Source: Echria macrotheca (taxonomy: Eukaryota; Ascomycota; Sordariomycetes; Sordariales; Schizotheciaceae). Taken from it: a stretch of DNA of 64,000 bases. Location of the stretch: the NCBI GenBank assembly GCA_030411725.1, contig MU839827.1:2232001-2296000 (forward strand), read 5' to 3'. Below, piece by piece: positions 23,243 through 34,925 of this stretch; within the stretch, counting starts at the first letter, position 1; each line of letters begins with the position of its first letter. A program made the translations under genes and the position numbers. The notes beneath the pieces were generated by a model. That model was given only the letters and a program-made list of their open reading frames with translations, had not been told where the DNA came from and searched no databases.

Positions 23243-24292
23243 TTGTGAAACGCTTTTCCGGCACGCGCGTTTCTGGATGAAGACTTTTCTTTCCGCAAAG
23301 CATGGTAATTGGCGTATCAATGCCTTCTTCCCGGAGGCATTTTTTGCATTTTCCTCCGTCAGATGGTATGGGTTTGGGTTATTGAAAGGGAAACAAAAAC
23401 ACAGAGAGGGTCATGAACTTTTTCTTCTGTTGTTCTCTTCGTTTTGCATCATGATACCAAAAGCTGGCCGTAAGACAACGGGGCGCTAGGATAGATCGGA
23501 TATAATACAAAAGGCAAGACCGAGTTTGATTTGCTCCGGGGAATTATACAGCGAGACGACTGGGGACACAGCGAGGTTTGCCTGTCTTGAAGGTGTAAAA
23601 TGAAGTACGATAGCCGTGGTAGTATCAGTTCCTAATTAACCAGGAAGTGTTAAGCACACCTCACAATCACGTTCTCGTTTGAATCAGGACACAAATCTTC
23701 AACCAAAGGCCCAACGCTGGCACGCTGCTCGTTTCCTATTTTTACACGCTACAATCCATCATATCTACACTGAAACTCAAAAGACTGAGCTTCGCCCCCG
23801 CTGCCCACGGCCAAACACCTTGACGTATGCTGCCGAAAAAAAGGAAAGGGAAAAAAAACCAGAACCCCACAACATTAGGTCTCTCTATAAGTACACACAT
23901 GTTTTCGGAGCCCCAACAGCCTATCCCAGAGTTGGACCCCATGCCTCTAATGGCGGAATGGGGAATACAACATTTCTGGAAGGTCGACCGAGGGGAAGAA
24001 AACTGGGAAGGGGGGTGGAGAAATGTCTATGATGGGTCATCAATATGCAGAAACCCAGGCTTGAGCGCGAGGAGACAATGCATCATTCATGATCGCGGCA
24101 GCCGGCGGTACTAAAACACGGTAGAAAGGAAGCCCGTAACCACGGGCCAGACCGAGCGGGTGCTTCTGCTCGTGGCATATCCGCCCCTGTGGTATTACTG
24201 TGCGGATACAGTCGAGAGGTGAGCGGAGTCGATGTTATTATGAACGAGAATTCTGCTCGTTTCTCCGTGATGCTGCCCGAAGAACCTGTTTA
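23243..24292. other. Convergent intergenic, deubiquitinase / TOM40
   Basis: About 1 kb between converging stop codons. It is relatively A/T-rich compared with the coding DNA and has no frame with a recognisable domain. It should hold both 3' UTRs. Confidence 0.4.
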
Positions 24293-25603
24293 CTAAAAGG
24301 GGATGTTGGGACCCGACTGGGCAGGCAGGGCTTCTTGCTGCTCTTGGAACTCTTGCTCAGTAGACTCAAGACTCACGCCGAGACCGAGCTTGTGCTGCTT
24401 CTGTTGTGTTTCGTCAGCAGGAGGATTTGTAGCGTTACAAACGTGCACTTACTGTAACATGATCCACCTCAGCGGCGAAGGTCATGGTGACAGGACCACC
24501 CACCCGCTTTTCAAGAAGAACACCCATCTTGCCGTTTGTATCAATCTGGGCTCGGAAGGTCGACATCCTGAAATCATACTTGGCGCCAAACGTGGTTATG
24601 CCCTCCTTTTGCGGCGGGCCCATGAGGCCGCCACTGGCCGCAAATGACAGGGTCGTGTCGACACCAGCCTGGACACGCTCGGACAACCGTCTCCAATATG
24701 TCATCTGAAGACCACCCATTTCCTGGAACTGGGCGCTGGCAATCCAGTCTGCTGACTTGTAGCGCGCAACATACGAAACGGTGGCATTCGGCGGCTGCGA
24801 CATGTCGGCGCGTTGCCAGAGGGCCTCGAGACCGAGGGCGAGCTTTGGGGTTACCGACTGCAGGTATTGGCCGATATAAATGCCAGTAAGGCCACGGTCG
24901 AGAAGGGAGGCATGGACAGCCTTAACCGATGCGGTAAAATCGGAACCCGTGTACTCGTGCTCGAACTGCGTCATATCCTGACCTGTCTCGGAGCCGACAT
25001 TGAATTGCGTTTTGGTAATATGACTTGAGTTGCCCCATCGCCAGTTGAATCGTCCTGAGAGCGCTCCCTCGTTGTCGAGATTTCCCTGCGCAAACATCTA
25101 ATTTCACATGTTAATATCGCAAGCGGAAAGAGGGTAGGATGCCACCCACCTTGTTGCTCCCATACATGGCAGCGATCGAATAAGGCTGCATGCGCTCGCC
25201 CAGAGCAAACTGGTGGGAAACTTGGAATCTGGGAACAGAGTTAGAAGCTATGCGTGAGTATTCGACGATCGAGGAACGGACAGAGGATTTGCTGAGGTCA
25301 TCTTGGTGATCTCGGCGCGGATGCCGCTGAACATGAACCCAGAAGCAAGAACATCTCGTTGGACCTCTGTTCACAGGAGTGTTAGCAGGTGCTGACGGGC
25401 AGGGCTCTTTATTCGGTTAAAGGAGAGGCAGGCGACAAAGCTAGCCTGGGATACATACCTCTCGCGACGCCTTCAACATTTCCTGGGTTCGAAAGGCCGA
25501 GCTTGGCCCTCCTTTCTTGAAAGGAATTGTAGACATCTGAGAGACCAGACACCAGCGGGTTCTTGGTGAGGAATGCGACGGGGGACTCGGTGGTGGACGC
25601 CAT
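24293..25603 (-). CDS. TOM40: Mitochondrial import receptor/channel TOM40
   Basis: Five exons: 25459-25603, 25282-25366, 25150-25228, 24453-25097, 24293-24400, giving 353 residues (Neurospora Tom40 is about 349). Key segments are SGLSDVYNSFQERRAKLGLSN, EVQRDVLASGFMFSGIRAEITK, FQVSHQFALGER, FAQGNLDNEGALSGRFNWRWG and KEGITTFGAKYDFRMSTFRA. The final strand KLGLGVSLES fits the beta-signal (polar-x-Gly-x-x-hydrophobic-x-hydrophobic) read by the SAM complex. Tom40 is the 19-strand beta-barrel forming the general protein entry pore of the mitochondrial outer membrane. Intron 2 uses a GTCCGT donor; the join NPL-FQV is the only one that keeps the conserved frame. The last exon was placed because it supplies the beta-signal. 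Confidence 0.95.
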
Positions 25604-27543
25604 GATGTCGGCGAGCGTGCGCGACAGCGCGACAATCGGTTGGTGGGAAGGAAAGGACGGGGTGGGAGTGGACTCGGCGGATCAATTGACAGAGGTCGAG
25701 CTGAGAATTGATCGACGACTCTCTGTGGTGGATGGAGGAGCGAGTTGGAGATGGTATAGAAACTCGCTTCGACGAACTTGGAGTTGAGCTTCGATGAGCA
25801 GCTCGACCAAAAATTTCACGTCGCTGAAGTCAAGCCTGGCACACCCCCTGCACAAATGTGGAGCTGACAGGTTTACCGCAGTGGGTTAGCGCATCTCCAT
25901 GCACGAGCCTCACTGTGTGGCAGTGGTGGCGCAGTCTCTTTACATCTCTGGCAGTCCCGACTTCATATTTTTACGTGCCATTTTTCAAGATCAATGGGAT
26001 GATTTCTCATTACACTTTCCTGGAAGGTTTCAATTGGGAAGCTTCCCTAGTTATGACGCCTAAATTATGCCTTGGAAGTTCAGATCGTCCCCCGTTGAAC
26101 TCTGCAGCGTGGAGTCAAATTTGTGGATCAGCTCGACACAACGTAACGAGTACGGTTTACCCCTCGAGGCTTCGTTCGATATAGAGTATGTAAGGAGGCT
26201 GGTAACGGGCTTGCTGATGGACATATTTGACATAATCCCTCAAGTCATTACGTCTTGGTGGTTACGCGGTTAAACCGTGGTCTTTCGCGACACGCACAAG
26301 GCAGCCTGTGAATCCAGCAAGCAACCTGACCCCTCCAAAGGTGAATTAGAATCCGAGTCGCTTCAAGGTTGGAACGGGAAGTTTAGATCAGACATCGACA
26401 CGATGGATGACATTCCCAGCTTCAACAAGCTTTGACAGCGGGACAACCAATCGTGCCACATTGTTAGTGCAGGTCGGCTTTTCACCTGTAATCAAGTGTC
26501 CGGTTTCCCCAAACCCAGTGAATTCCACAACAGCAGATCTTGGAGGAACGACCAGAAACTTAGAGGTCCAGGTTACTCAGGATGCAGGTTTCCCAACCGG
26601 GAACCTGGGAGAGGAGAGTTCCCGGTTGAAGTTGGGTGTTAGCGAATCGAGAAAACAATGCATCGATTATCAGCAGGGAACAGGTCCCCTGAAAACCGAT
26701 TGCCGACCGACCGCTGCATGCAATGCACAGACATCCAATCCCGCGGTCTCCTTTGTCCCGCTACAGTCCCGGCTTCTTCCATCATCAACCATCCCACGGA
26801 GTTGCTTCATTAGGAGATCACTCGTTGCCCTGTTGTCAGGGAAGGAGCACGCGAGATCACACAGATCTGAGGCGACAAGCAAACCAGTTCTGCGGGGCGC
26901 ATGCCGATTCAATCTCTAACGCAGGTCACTGGCAGATAGCGTTAGGACTTGCAGCTTGCCCGCCTTTGCCCGCAACTTGTTCTGTCGTTGCCACAGCCGC
27001 CAAGATCAGTCGATTCTCAACTCCTGCGTGGTTTTTCTTCTTGCAGACAATCTCATCGAGAACACGTATTCTGTGCAGACTGTCGAGGACCCGCTTATTG
27101 CTCGATTTCCCTTGGTTGTTGAGGCTCGGAAGCTGTCCAGTCATCCAGTCCCGGCCACGACCTGACCGCCCCGACTCCAAGGAACTCCCACATCGGACTG
27201 TGATACGTGGTCTGCTCCGAACCCCCGGCCACAACCTCACTACAGCGAGCCAAAGACCAGCTGTCCGACGCCATGGATACGCTACTGTGAGTTCTCCAGT
27301 CTTGATTTGTGCTCTGTCGTGTCTTTGAGTGTTTTCCCCGACTCGGCCGGCCCCTTGTCAGCTGATCACGCAGCTTCCGGATCTCGGATCCGGAGCCGCA
27401 CTAACGCGCCGGCTTTGCTTCTGTTGCCCATACAACCCCTCGTCCCCTTTCTCGTGGCTTTTCTTCTCTTTCCCTCTCTTACCGGAACTTCTCTGCTTTT
27501 CCGCAACACCAAAATTCAGCACCAAAGTCGAGGCGAGCCAAGC
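25604..27543. promoter_or_regulatory. Divergent promoter region, TOM40 / PFK2
   Basis: 1.9 kb between divergent starts. Near the PFK2 side a short upstream frame, ATG GAT ACG CTA CTG TGA (27273-27290, MDTLL), could be a uORF. The same place reads CT|GTGAGT and could instead be a 5'-leader splice donor. The PFK2 frame itself stays open upstream to an ATG at 27307. No domain is visible in the rest. Confidence 0.35.
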
Positions 27544-29448
27544 ATGGCGGACGAGGCTCAGACTGACGGCGACAGCACGGCCGAGATTGCGGCCAACGCC
27601 CCTCGCTACCGCCGGAAGAGCTCGACCTTCATTGACGGAATTCACGATGTCTCGGAAGATGCAAATAACCTTGCTCCGGCTCAGCTGTACAGTACCATGT
27701 CAGGCCGGCTCTTCCACTCGGGAAGAATCGCCATCGTCATGGTCGGGCTTCCGGCTCGCGGAAAGACGTAAGTACTCGAAATCCGCATTGGTTAGGTGTG
27801 AGCTAACCGCCCTCAGTCACATCTGTGTCTCCATGGCCCGCTACTTGGCCTGGTGAGTTGACTCCCAGTTGGGTATTGTTCATGTGTGCTGATTTCCCCA
27901 TGGGCTTGGTGTCAAGACTCGCATCTTCCATCTAGGTGACTACCGCCGTGCCACGGTGGGCGAGGGTGGACACGTCCCACAGGACTACTTTTACCCCAAT
28001 GCCTCACCGGCCTCTGTCATGCTCCGGCAGAAGATCCTCAAGAAGTGCCGAGAGGACATCTATGGCTGGCTGAATCATGAGAACGGACAAGTCGCAATCT
28101 ATGACGCCGTCAATCCAACAGCCAGTGGTCGCCGGTCTCTGGCCAAAGAGTTCGCTAAGCACGACGTCCAGGTAATTCGCTTGACCGCCGAGTGAGCCTC
28201 CGGTGACTAACGTACGGCCATAGACCCTATTCGTCGAGTCCTATGTCGACGATGAGGAGATTCTCAAGGAGAATGCCCGCAATGTCAAGATATCATCGCC
28301 GGATGTAAGTTCAACCATTGACCCATCATGAGATTTGAATCTTGGCTGACCGACCTAGTTTGCCGGCATGGACCCTGATGAGGCTGCCGAGCGCTATCTT
28401 CAGCGCATTCAAACTAAGATTCCCGTCTTTGAGACTATGAACGAGAGCGATCTGAACTACGTCAAGATGACCAACGCCGGCCAGTCGTTCTTCTACAACA
28501 ACGTCAGCTTCAACTACCTGTCGCACCGCATCATCTTCTACCTGACCAATCTCCATATTAAGTCGCGTACTACCTTCTTTGTGCGAGCGGGCACCGCGAC
28601 TGAGGAAGACTCGTATAAGGCCGATGCTCCTCTGTCCGAGGAGGGTCGGGCGTATGCTGCAAAGGTGGCCGAGACAGTGCTGAACCATCGTGAGCAGGAG
28701 CGCCAGGCCATCATTGATCAAGGCGGCTCCGATGTACCGCTGCGTCCGCTGAGCGTCTGGACTTCAACGAGACTTCGCACCATCCAAACCGCCGAACCTT
28801 TCAAGGAGAAGGGTTTCAAGGTTCGCCAGCGCTCTCAGATGAGCCAGATAAACCCTGGCGTCTGTGAGAAGCTCTCTGAGCGTGCTATACGTGCTCTCTA
28901 TCCCGAAGAGGTCGAGAAGCACGAATTGGATCCCTACCATCACCGCTATCCCCGTGCCGAGGTATGTCTGCTGGATCTTGTAAGCCTGATGGTATGTTTA
29001 CTGACCCATTTACCCACAGTCCTACCACGACCTGGCTGTTCGTTTGGAACCGATCATTCTGGAGCTAGAGCGCGAGCAAAACGATCTTCTGATCATTGCA
29101 CACGAGAGCGTCTTGCGGGTTCTCTACGCTTACCTGATGCACTGTAGCACCCGTGATATCCCCAAGCTTAAGTTCCCCAGGGATGAGATTATTGAGATTA
29201 TCCCGGCGGCGTATCAGAACGAGGCGAAGCGCATCCACATTCCGGGCCTCGACCCGAAGATCATTCCCGGTTCTCCTGAGGATATTCGCATCCCTGTTCC
29301 GGGCACGCCTACCGGTGCGGCTTCTCCCATCATTGGCCTCGGTAGTCCCGCGGAGTCCAACGATATGATCGTGGTGACACGTCCTCCGGAGCGAGTCATT
29401 AACAATGCGAAGGAGATGGTTGCCGACAAGGTGGCCGACGAGGACTAA
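27544..29448 (+). CDS. 6-phosphofructo-2-kinase with degenerate bisphosphatase domain
   Basis: Proposed exons 27544-27767, 27817-27852, 27904-28171, 28224-28304, 28359-28961, 29020-29448, giving 546 residues. The kinase half has Walker A GLPARGKT (68-75), then LGDYRRATVG, AIYDAVNPTASGRR and SYVDDEEIL. The C-terminal phosphoglycerate-mutase-like half keeps the arginine of STRLRTIQTA and His432 (IAHES). The RHG phosphohistidine position, however, reads FFVRAGTA (Ala280), and the NEIDAG glutamate reads SQINPG. This predicts synthesis but not hydrolysis of fructose-2,6-bisphosphate, the allosteric activator of phosphofructokinase, as in yeast Pfk26. Intron 2 (27853-27903) has a good GTGAGT donor, but the only frame-compatible 3' end reads CCCCATGG with no AG. 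A TAG there would need a single A for G at 27902. The gene is otherwise intact. Start 27544 (MADEAQ) is preferred; the frame is open back to 27307. Confidence 0.85.
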
Positions 29449-30099
29449 TTCAGATACGGGCAAGCATAGACGGACGGGGATGATTCATGATCGTACCGGG
29501 CTACAGACAGCACGGCATATGCATTGATTTTCAACGGAGTCTCGAGAAAAGAATGGTAATGCGGCGGTGTCCTTGTTTTCGGGTCAGCATCGTGCAATGC
29601 GGACCAGGCCTGCATGGCGCAGACTAGCTGTCTAGAAGGGGAATTGGAAGGGGACTGTTTGTTCCGCGTGTTACCCGGCGATTGAAGAGGGTGGGAAGGC
29701 CGGGAGATCAAGCTACGCAGGTGGTGGAACAGCGATAGGTACCGGTAGTCCCTAGTCTGAATGGACCAGTTTGACAAAGTGGTCCTCGACCTCCTCTTGA
29801 TACCGGACGTGATACCCCTGAATGGTGCGTGGAGAGGCAGATAGAACTCCACAGCCTTTAAAGGAGAAGGTACGTAGGTATCGTTTTTCGTTATGTGAGC
29901 GCGGAGTTGAGGCCAGACGGGATTACGTCAATATGCTTGGCGGCCCCTCACCCCCCTCAGGCTCAGGAACCCGTCCACTTGAGTGACAAACGCTCCAGTG
30001 CGGGGCTCGGTCCGACCCTAGCTCCCTCGAGCTCGTGTTCAAGCTCCTTGATTCGAAACCACCAATTCTAGAGCCTCTAACTGACTGAGACAATACGAA
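29449..30099. other. Intergenic, PFK2 / RmlD-like
   Basis: 650 bp between two plus-strand genes: the 3' UTR of PFK2 and promoter of the next gene. No recognisable gene or repeat. Confidence 0.4.
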
Positions 30100-31182
30100 A
30101 TGGCTGGGAAAACAGCTCTCGTCACCGGGGCCACTGGCTTGCTGGGCAGGCAGGTGTTTAAGGCGTTTAAGGAGAGCAATTGGGCCGTCAAGGGCACCGG
30201 CTTCTCCCGCGCAGATGGCACCACGATTCTCAAGGTCGACCTGGGCAATGCGGGCGAGATCGAAAAGACACTGGATGAGGTGAAGTGAGTGGCTTTTCCC
30301 CGATACCCACCTCCTGGCGCCTTTATCTCCCTGCAGCCAATGCTCATGCTTCCGCTGTGCTCTCGATAGGCCCCAGGTCGTCGTCCACTGCGCGGCCAAC
30401 CGGTTCCCAGACAAGGTGGAAAAAGACCCTGAAGGCACGCGGCTGATCAACATCGAGGCATCCCGCTCCCTCGCCAGCCTCTGCGCGGCGCGCGGGATCC
30501 TCCTGATCTACATCTCGACCGACTACGTCTTTGCGGGGCGCCCGGGTGATGCGCCGTATGAAGCGGACGCGGCTACGGGGCCGACAAACCTCTACGGGCA
30601 GACCAAGCTAGATGGAGAGGAAGCAGTGCTGGGAGCATTCAAGGCGGCCGGGAAGGAAGGACTTGGGGTGGTGCTGCGGGTCCCGGTGCTGTATGGCCCG
30701 GCCGAGAAGAACGCAGAGAGCGCGGTCAATATCTTGATGGACTCTGTCCTCAAAGCGCAGGGTGGCGCAAAGGTGTCGATGGACCATTGGGCGTTGCGGT
30801 TTCCTACCAACACAGAAGACGTGGCGAGAGTGTGTCGAGGTGAGTGGCTTGCTTGACGAGGAACGGGGAGAGACTAATTGAAACAGATGTGGCTGTCAAG
30901 TACCTCGAGGCGGAAAATCCCGAGGCTCTCCCAAGAGTCCTGCAGTTCTCGAGCGAGGATAAGTACACAAAGTACGAGATCTGCCAGCTGTTTGCCGAGA
31001 TCATGGGACTGCCAATCGACGGTGTCGTGCCCAACACCGAGGGCAACGATCCCAAGGCCAGCGTGCAGCGACCCTATGACTGCCATCTGAGCACCAAGGC
31101 GCTGAAGGATATCGGGATTGACGTGTCGACGCAGGATTTTGTGGGCTGGTGGAGGCGGGAATGCCGCGCATTTCGAAAGTAA
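30100..31182 (+). CDS. NAD(P)-dependent RmlD/MAT2B-like short-chain reductase
   Basis: Exons 30100-30284, 30370-30839, 30887-31182 give 316 residues. The N-terminal Rossmann motif is TGATGLLGRQV (8-18). VVVHCAANRFPDKVEKDP, the serine/threonine-rich STDYVFAGR segment and the catalytic YGQTK (YxxxK) follow, then a substrate domain with RVPVLYGP and FSSEDKYTKYE. This is the RmlD (dTDP-4-dehydrorhamnose reductase) superfamily. In fungi the closest described relative is the methionine adenosyltransferase beta-like protein (MAT2B), which binds MAT and tunes S-adenosylmethionine synthesis. No sugar-nucleotide genes are adjacent, so a rhamnose pathway role is not supported by context. The exact substrate or regulatory role is unknown. 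All splice joins keep frame, with phases 2 and 1. Confidence 0.85.
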
Positions 31183-31614
31183 GGGAGTCTTGGGCGCGTC
31201 GCGTCGGCATTCCAGCTTCGATTCGCCCCTGTGTCCCGCTGCCCTCTTGTGCTCTGGGGATACGTTGGCCATGTTGTCTAGCGAGTCGGTTGGTGGTCTC
31301 GCGACGGATCGTGACGAATGTCATCGCATGCTCGGTTCTTGAATCCATTCCCGGGCGCGGTGGTGGTGTTCTCCCTTTGTTCACACCGTTCCCAGACTTT
31401 AAAAGAGGCAATCACCCGCCAGTCGCTTCTCCCTGTTAGCTTTTCGTCTGAGATCCTATCGTTCCGTGATCACCAGTAAGCAGCAAAACCTCAGCAGATT
31501 ACCAGAACCAGGGGGACGGGACCACTCAGGAGTGCAAATCGCGCACTGCACATGTTCCATGCCCACGTTCCATCGGCATTGGACCCTTGGACGACCAGCC
31601 AAGCCAGCCACTGA
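31183..31614. other. Intergenic upstream of RA-PH gene
   Basis: 430 bp; includes the 3' flank of the reductase and the presumed promoter of the RA-PH gene. No gene recognised. Confidence 0.35.
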
Positions 31615-34600
31615 ATGACCTGCAGGGCACGACCGCCACCAACGGTTAAAATAGCCGATCCGGGGCAGAAACCAGATTTGTCAATGGCCTCGGCCATGTC
31701 ATCGAGGGGAGCGCCCGGTGCGCTAACCAGGGTTCCCCGCTGCGACGCCAGAAGTGAGCTGGAAGCGACGTCGTCAGTGCCAGCCAGTAGCAGCCATGGA
31801 CCTGTGGTGCCATCCTCTCATGACCAGCCGAAATACAGCAACGCAGCCTGGAGTGTGGGCGCCCCTCTCCAGCTCAAGAAGACGCGGATCCGGGGGCCGC
31901 TTGCCGTCGGTGCTGGCGGGTCATCTCATAAATCAATCCTGCCGCCCCTTCCCCTCGCACAGAGACATCCAAATTCGTCAAATGCTCGCCCGCCTCCCCG
32001 GTCCACCGTGCCTGGCGACTCTGGCTCAGGCTTCTCCGACCTGAAGAAGAGCTGCGCGGGGCACTCACGCGACCAAGAAGACGACGGCAACAACGGCGGT
32101 CAAGCAGAGGGGTTCAATCACAGCTGGACCCTGCATGACGCTATCAGTGCGCAAAGTGGCCGCGCTACTGACGACGCCGACCAGCTCGGGGACGACGAGA
32201 ACGAGCAGGACCAGGCCGCACGCTGGGCTGCTGAAGTAGCACGGCTCGAGGCGGAAACCGACAGGATTCTTGCCGACCAGCGCGCCCGAGACAAGGCCCG
32301 CCGTCGGGAGCTACAGTTACAACTATCCGCTCCCCTGCCGCCCCTGCCCACGTCTTCGTGCTCCCTCAACTCGCCCAGCAAACCGCGGAGCCCGGTTCTG
32401 GGCAAGATCTCGTTTCTCACAAAGGCCCGCCGCATCCGCTCTGCCGGTTCCAGTCTCTCGTCCTCCCTCTCGCCGTCCTCGTCCACCGCCACGTCGGTCT
32501 CCTTGGATCCCCTAGACAGCGAAGAGAAGCCCGCCATGTCGCGCACGTTTATCGAAATTGGCGGGCGGGGGCAAACAGATGCTCCGCGTGGTGCGAGCAA
32601 CGGTACCGAGAGGGTGAGTCTCCGGCTGGGTTGAGACTTGGTAGCGATACTAATAAATTGCAGCGCGTGACCGTCAAATTCAGGGGCTCGACGCTGGACT
32701 TGGTTGTTGGTGTCGAGACGACTGCAATCGATATTCTGACGGCGTGTGCGGAGCAGGCAGCGCAGTCCCTCGATCTCGCCACGAGTGTCGTGGTAGAGTC
32801 TTACACGGGACTCGGCATCGAACGGCGATTGCGTCGATATGAGCGGATCCGTGATGTCTTGAACTCATGGGATCATGCCAACCAGAATACGCTCGTCGTG
32901 CTGACTGATGTCATCAATGCCGAGCCTGACCTCCACCTTTCCAATGTCCCGAAGACGGACAAGCCTCGGGAGGGCTTTATTCTCCCAATGTATCACTCCC
33001 ATCGGCCGGGGAAGTGGAACAAACGGTACATCACGCTGCTGGAGGGTGGTCAGTTGTCGCTATCCAAGAAGGCAGAGCCAGGCCCATCGGACAAGGACAC
33101 CGTGAGCTTGTGTCACCTTTCTGATTTCGATATCTACACGCCAACAGAGACGCAGAAACGGAAGCACCTAAAGCCGCCGAAAAAGAATTGCTACGCCATC
33201 AAAAGTCAGCAAAAGCAAGCCGTGTTCCTGAATACCGAAAACTACATCCACTACTTCTGCACCGAGGACGCAAAAGTGGCCGAGGAATTTTATCGCCGGG
33301 TCCATTTCTGGCGCAGCTGGTACATGGTGAACAAGGTGCTGCAGCTGCAAATCAAGCCGAAGCCGGCGGCGACAGCGGTTCGCAATGCAGAAAAAGCACC
33401 CCAGATATTACCAGACAAACCCGTGTCTCCCAAGAAATCCTTCAACCATGTCAAGGTGAACGGCCATAAGGTGAAGGTCTCGGTGGATGAGTCGCCCTAC
33501 ACGATTGGTGCGTTTAAGCCATTGATGGATCTTGAGCGGTTCGACAAACCGCTTGATGAGTTCGGTAAGGACTGGATTCCAGATACGCAGAAACCTTCAC
33601 GGGTGGTGCCACCATCACCACCACCAGCAGCAGCCTCTGCAAAACTTCGGTCAGGTGGAGAGCGCCGGCGAGAACCGGTGATGAAGTCAGAGGGCAATAG
33701 CGGTGCCTTCTCAGAAAGGGGTCTTCTTGGTGCTGCGTACGAGGAACGTAAGCAGGCCCAGCGAGAAGAAAGCCGCCATCACCAGACGACAGGCACTGCG
33801 ACCTCCGGCGCATTCGTTACTGGGCCGAACCTTCTCAACGGCCGGCGGGTCTCGTCCAATTCTTCCTCCTCCTCCTCCGAACCAAGACCCTCCCTTCGCT
33901 CGGACCGAAGACGCTCTCCGGACATGGCCGATGCACCCAGCTGGTTCCCTTCGGCTGTCGAGCATACCGCCAAAGTCCGCACTTCGCCGCCTGCTCCGTC
34001 CGTACCGCGTCCGAGCACATCATCTGCTTCCCAGGCGCATCATACCAAACCACACTATCGCCCTCCACAAGAACCGGTACCTCGCCGTCCCCAACAAGAG
34101 CAAATACCTCACCGTCCCCGGACCGCTGCCGCTCCACCGCAACCACTCGTAAATCTCACTCCCACGTTCGCTGAGCCGCCACAATGGTCTCGTTCCGGGT
34201 GCGGCCACGGCTTCCACGTACCGAACGCCGGCAAGCCCCTGGTCGACTTCGCCACGGGGCCAGCGAATCATAACATGATGAGGGGCTACGAGCCACCGCC
34301 CAGCACACTCATCCGCCGCGGCCAGAGCGTGCGGGTTCCAGACGGCACTTCAAGACCCAGGGCTCCGACGATCGCGTCGGCAGGGTCAGGGGGCAGCGGC
34401 AATAGCGGGAGTCGGGCGGCCGGAAAGGGGTACGAGCAGAATTACCCGCTCGTGTCGAGGATACCGGACGATGGCAGACGGACGCGGACGAATACCATGG
34501 TTGCGGGGTCCGGGTCGACGAGGTCTCCTCCGCAGACGTTGATGGATTCAAGTCGGATGGGGAGGGGAAGGGTGGGTGGAGATGGTAGAGATACCAGCGG

Positions 34601-34622
34601 GAGGAGCGGGACTTTGCTTTGA
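31615..34622 (+). CDS. Ras-association plus PH domain adaptor protein
   Basis: Exons 31615-32613 and 32664-34622 (donor GTGAGT, acceptor CAG) give 985 residues. An ATG at 31684 (MASAMSSRG) would give 962, and the true start is not decidable here. The first 330 residues are low complexity with a charged helix (ARWAAEVARLEAETDRILADQ). A Ras-association/ubiquitin-like domain spans about 335-425 (RVTVKFRGSTLDLVVGVETT). A PH domain spans about 435-556 (REGFILPMYHSHRPGKWNKRY to FYRRVHFWRSWYM). The long tail is rich in Pro, Ser and Arg. RA-PH pairs, as in the metazoan Grb7/RIAM/lamellipodin group, link small GTPases and phosphoinositides to the cytoskeleton or polarity. A similar polarised-growth role is plausible in hyphae but is inference. 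Domain limits are by eye. Confidence 0.8.
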
Positions 34623-34925
34623 TTTTTTTCTTCTTTTTTAGATGTTACAGACTGGTTATGTAAAAGCTGGGGTGGTCAATTTTTTGATATCAGAACTTAT
34701 CTTTCTAGACAGGGTGGCTGTTTTGAACAAGGTTCCGGAGTGTTGTTCAACCGGTTCGGTATCGTTACCGGGGTTCATTCAACCTGGTTGAAAACGGGGA
34801 CGTTGGAACAACTGTTTACTTTGGACGATGGGGTTACGGCGGCCAGGAAGGGGACTTTACAGGACTGGTCGGTTATGAAAATGATGAGGGACGTGGTTGC
34901 ATACCCAGTTGGCATAGGTTTGGTT
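34623..34925. other. Intergenic 3' of RA-PH gene
   Basis: About 300 bp with short repeated words such as TCAACCGG/TTCAACCTGG, without a recognisable gene. It abuts the retroelement relic and may be part of the same decayed insertion. Confidence 0.3.
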
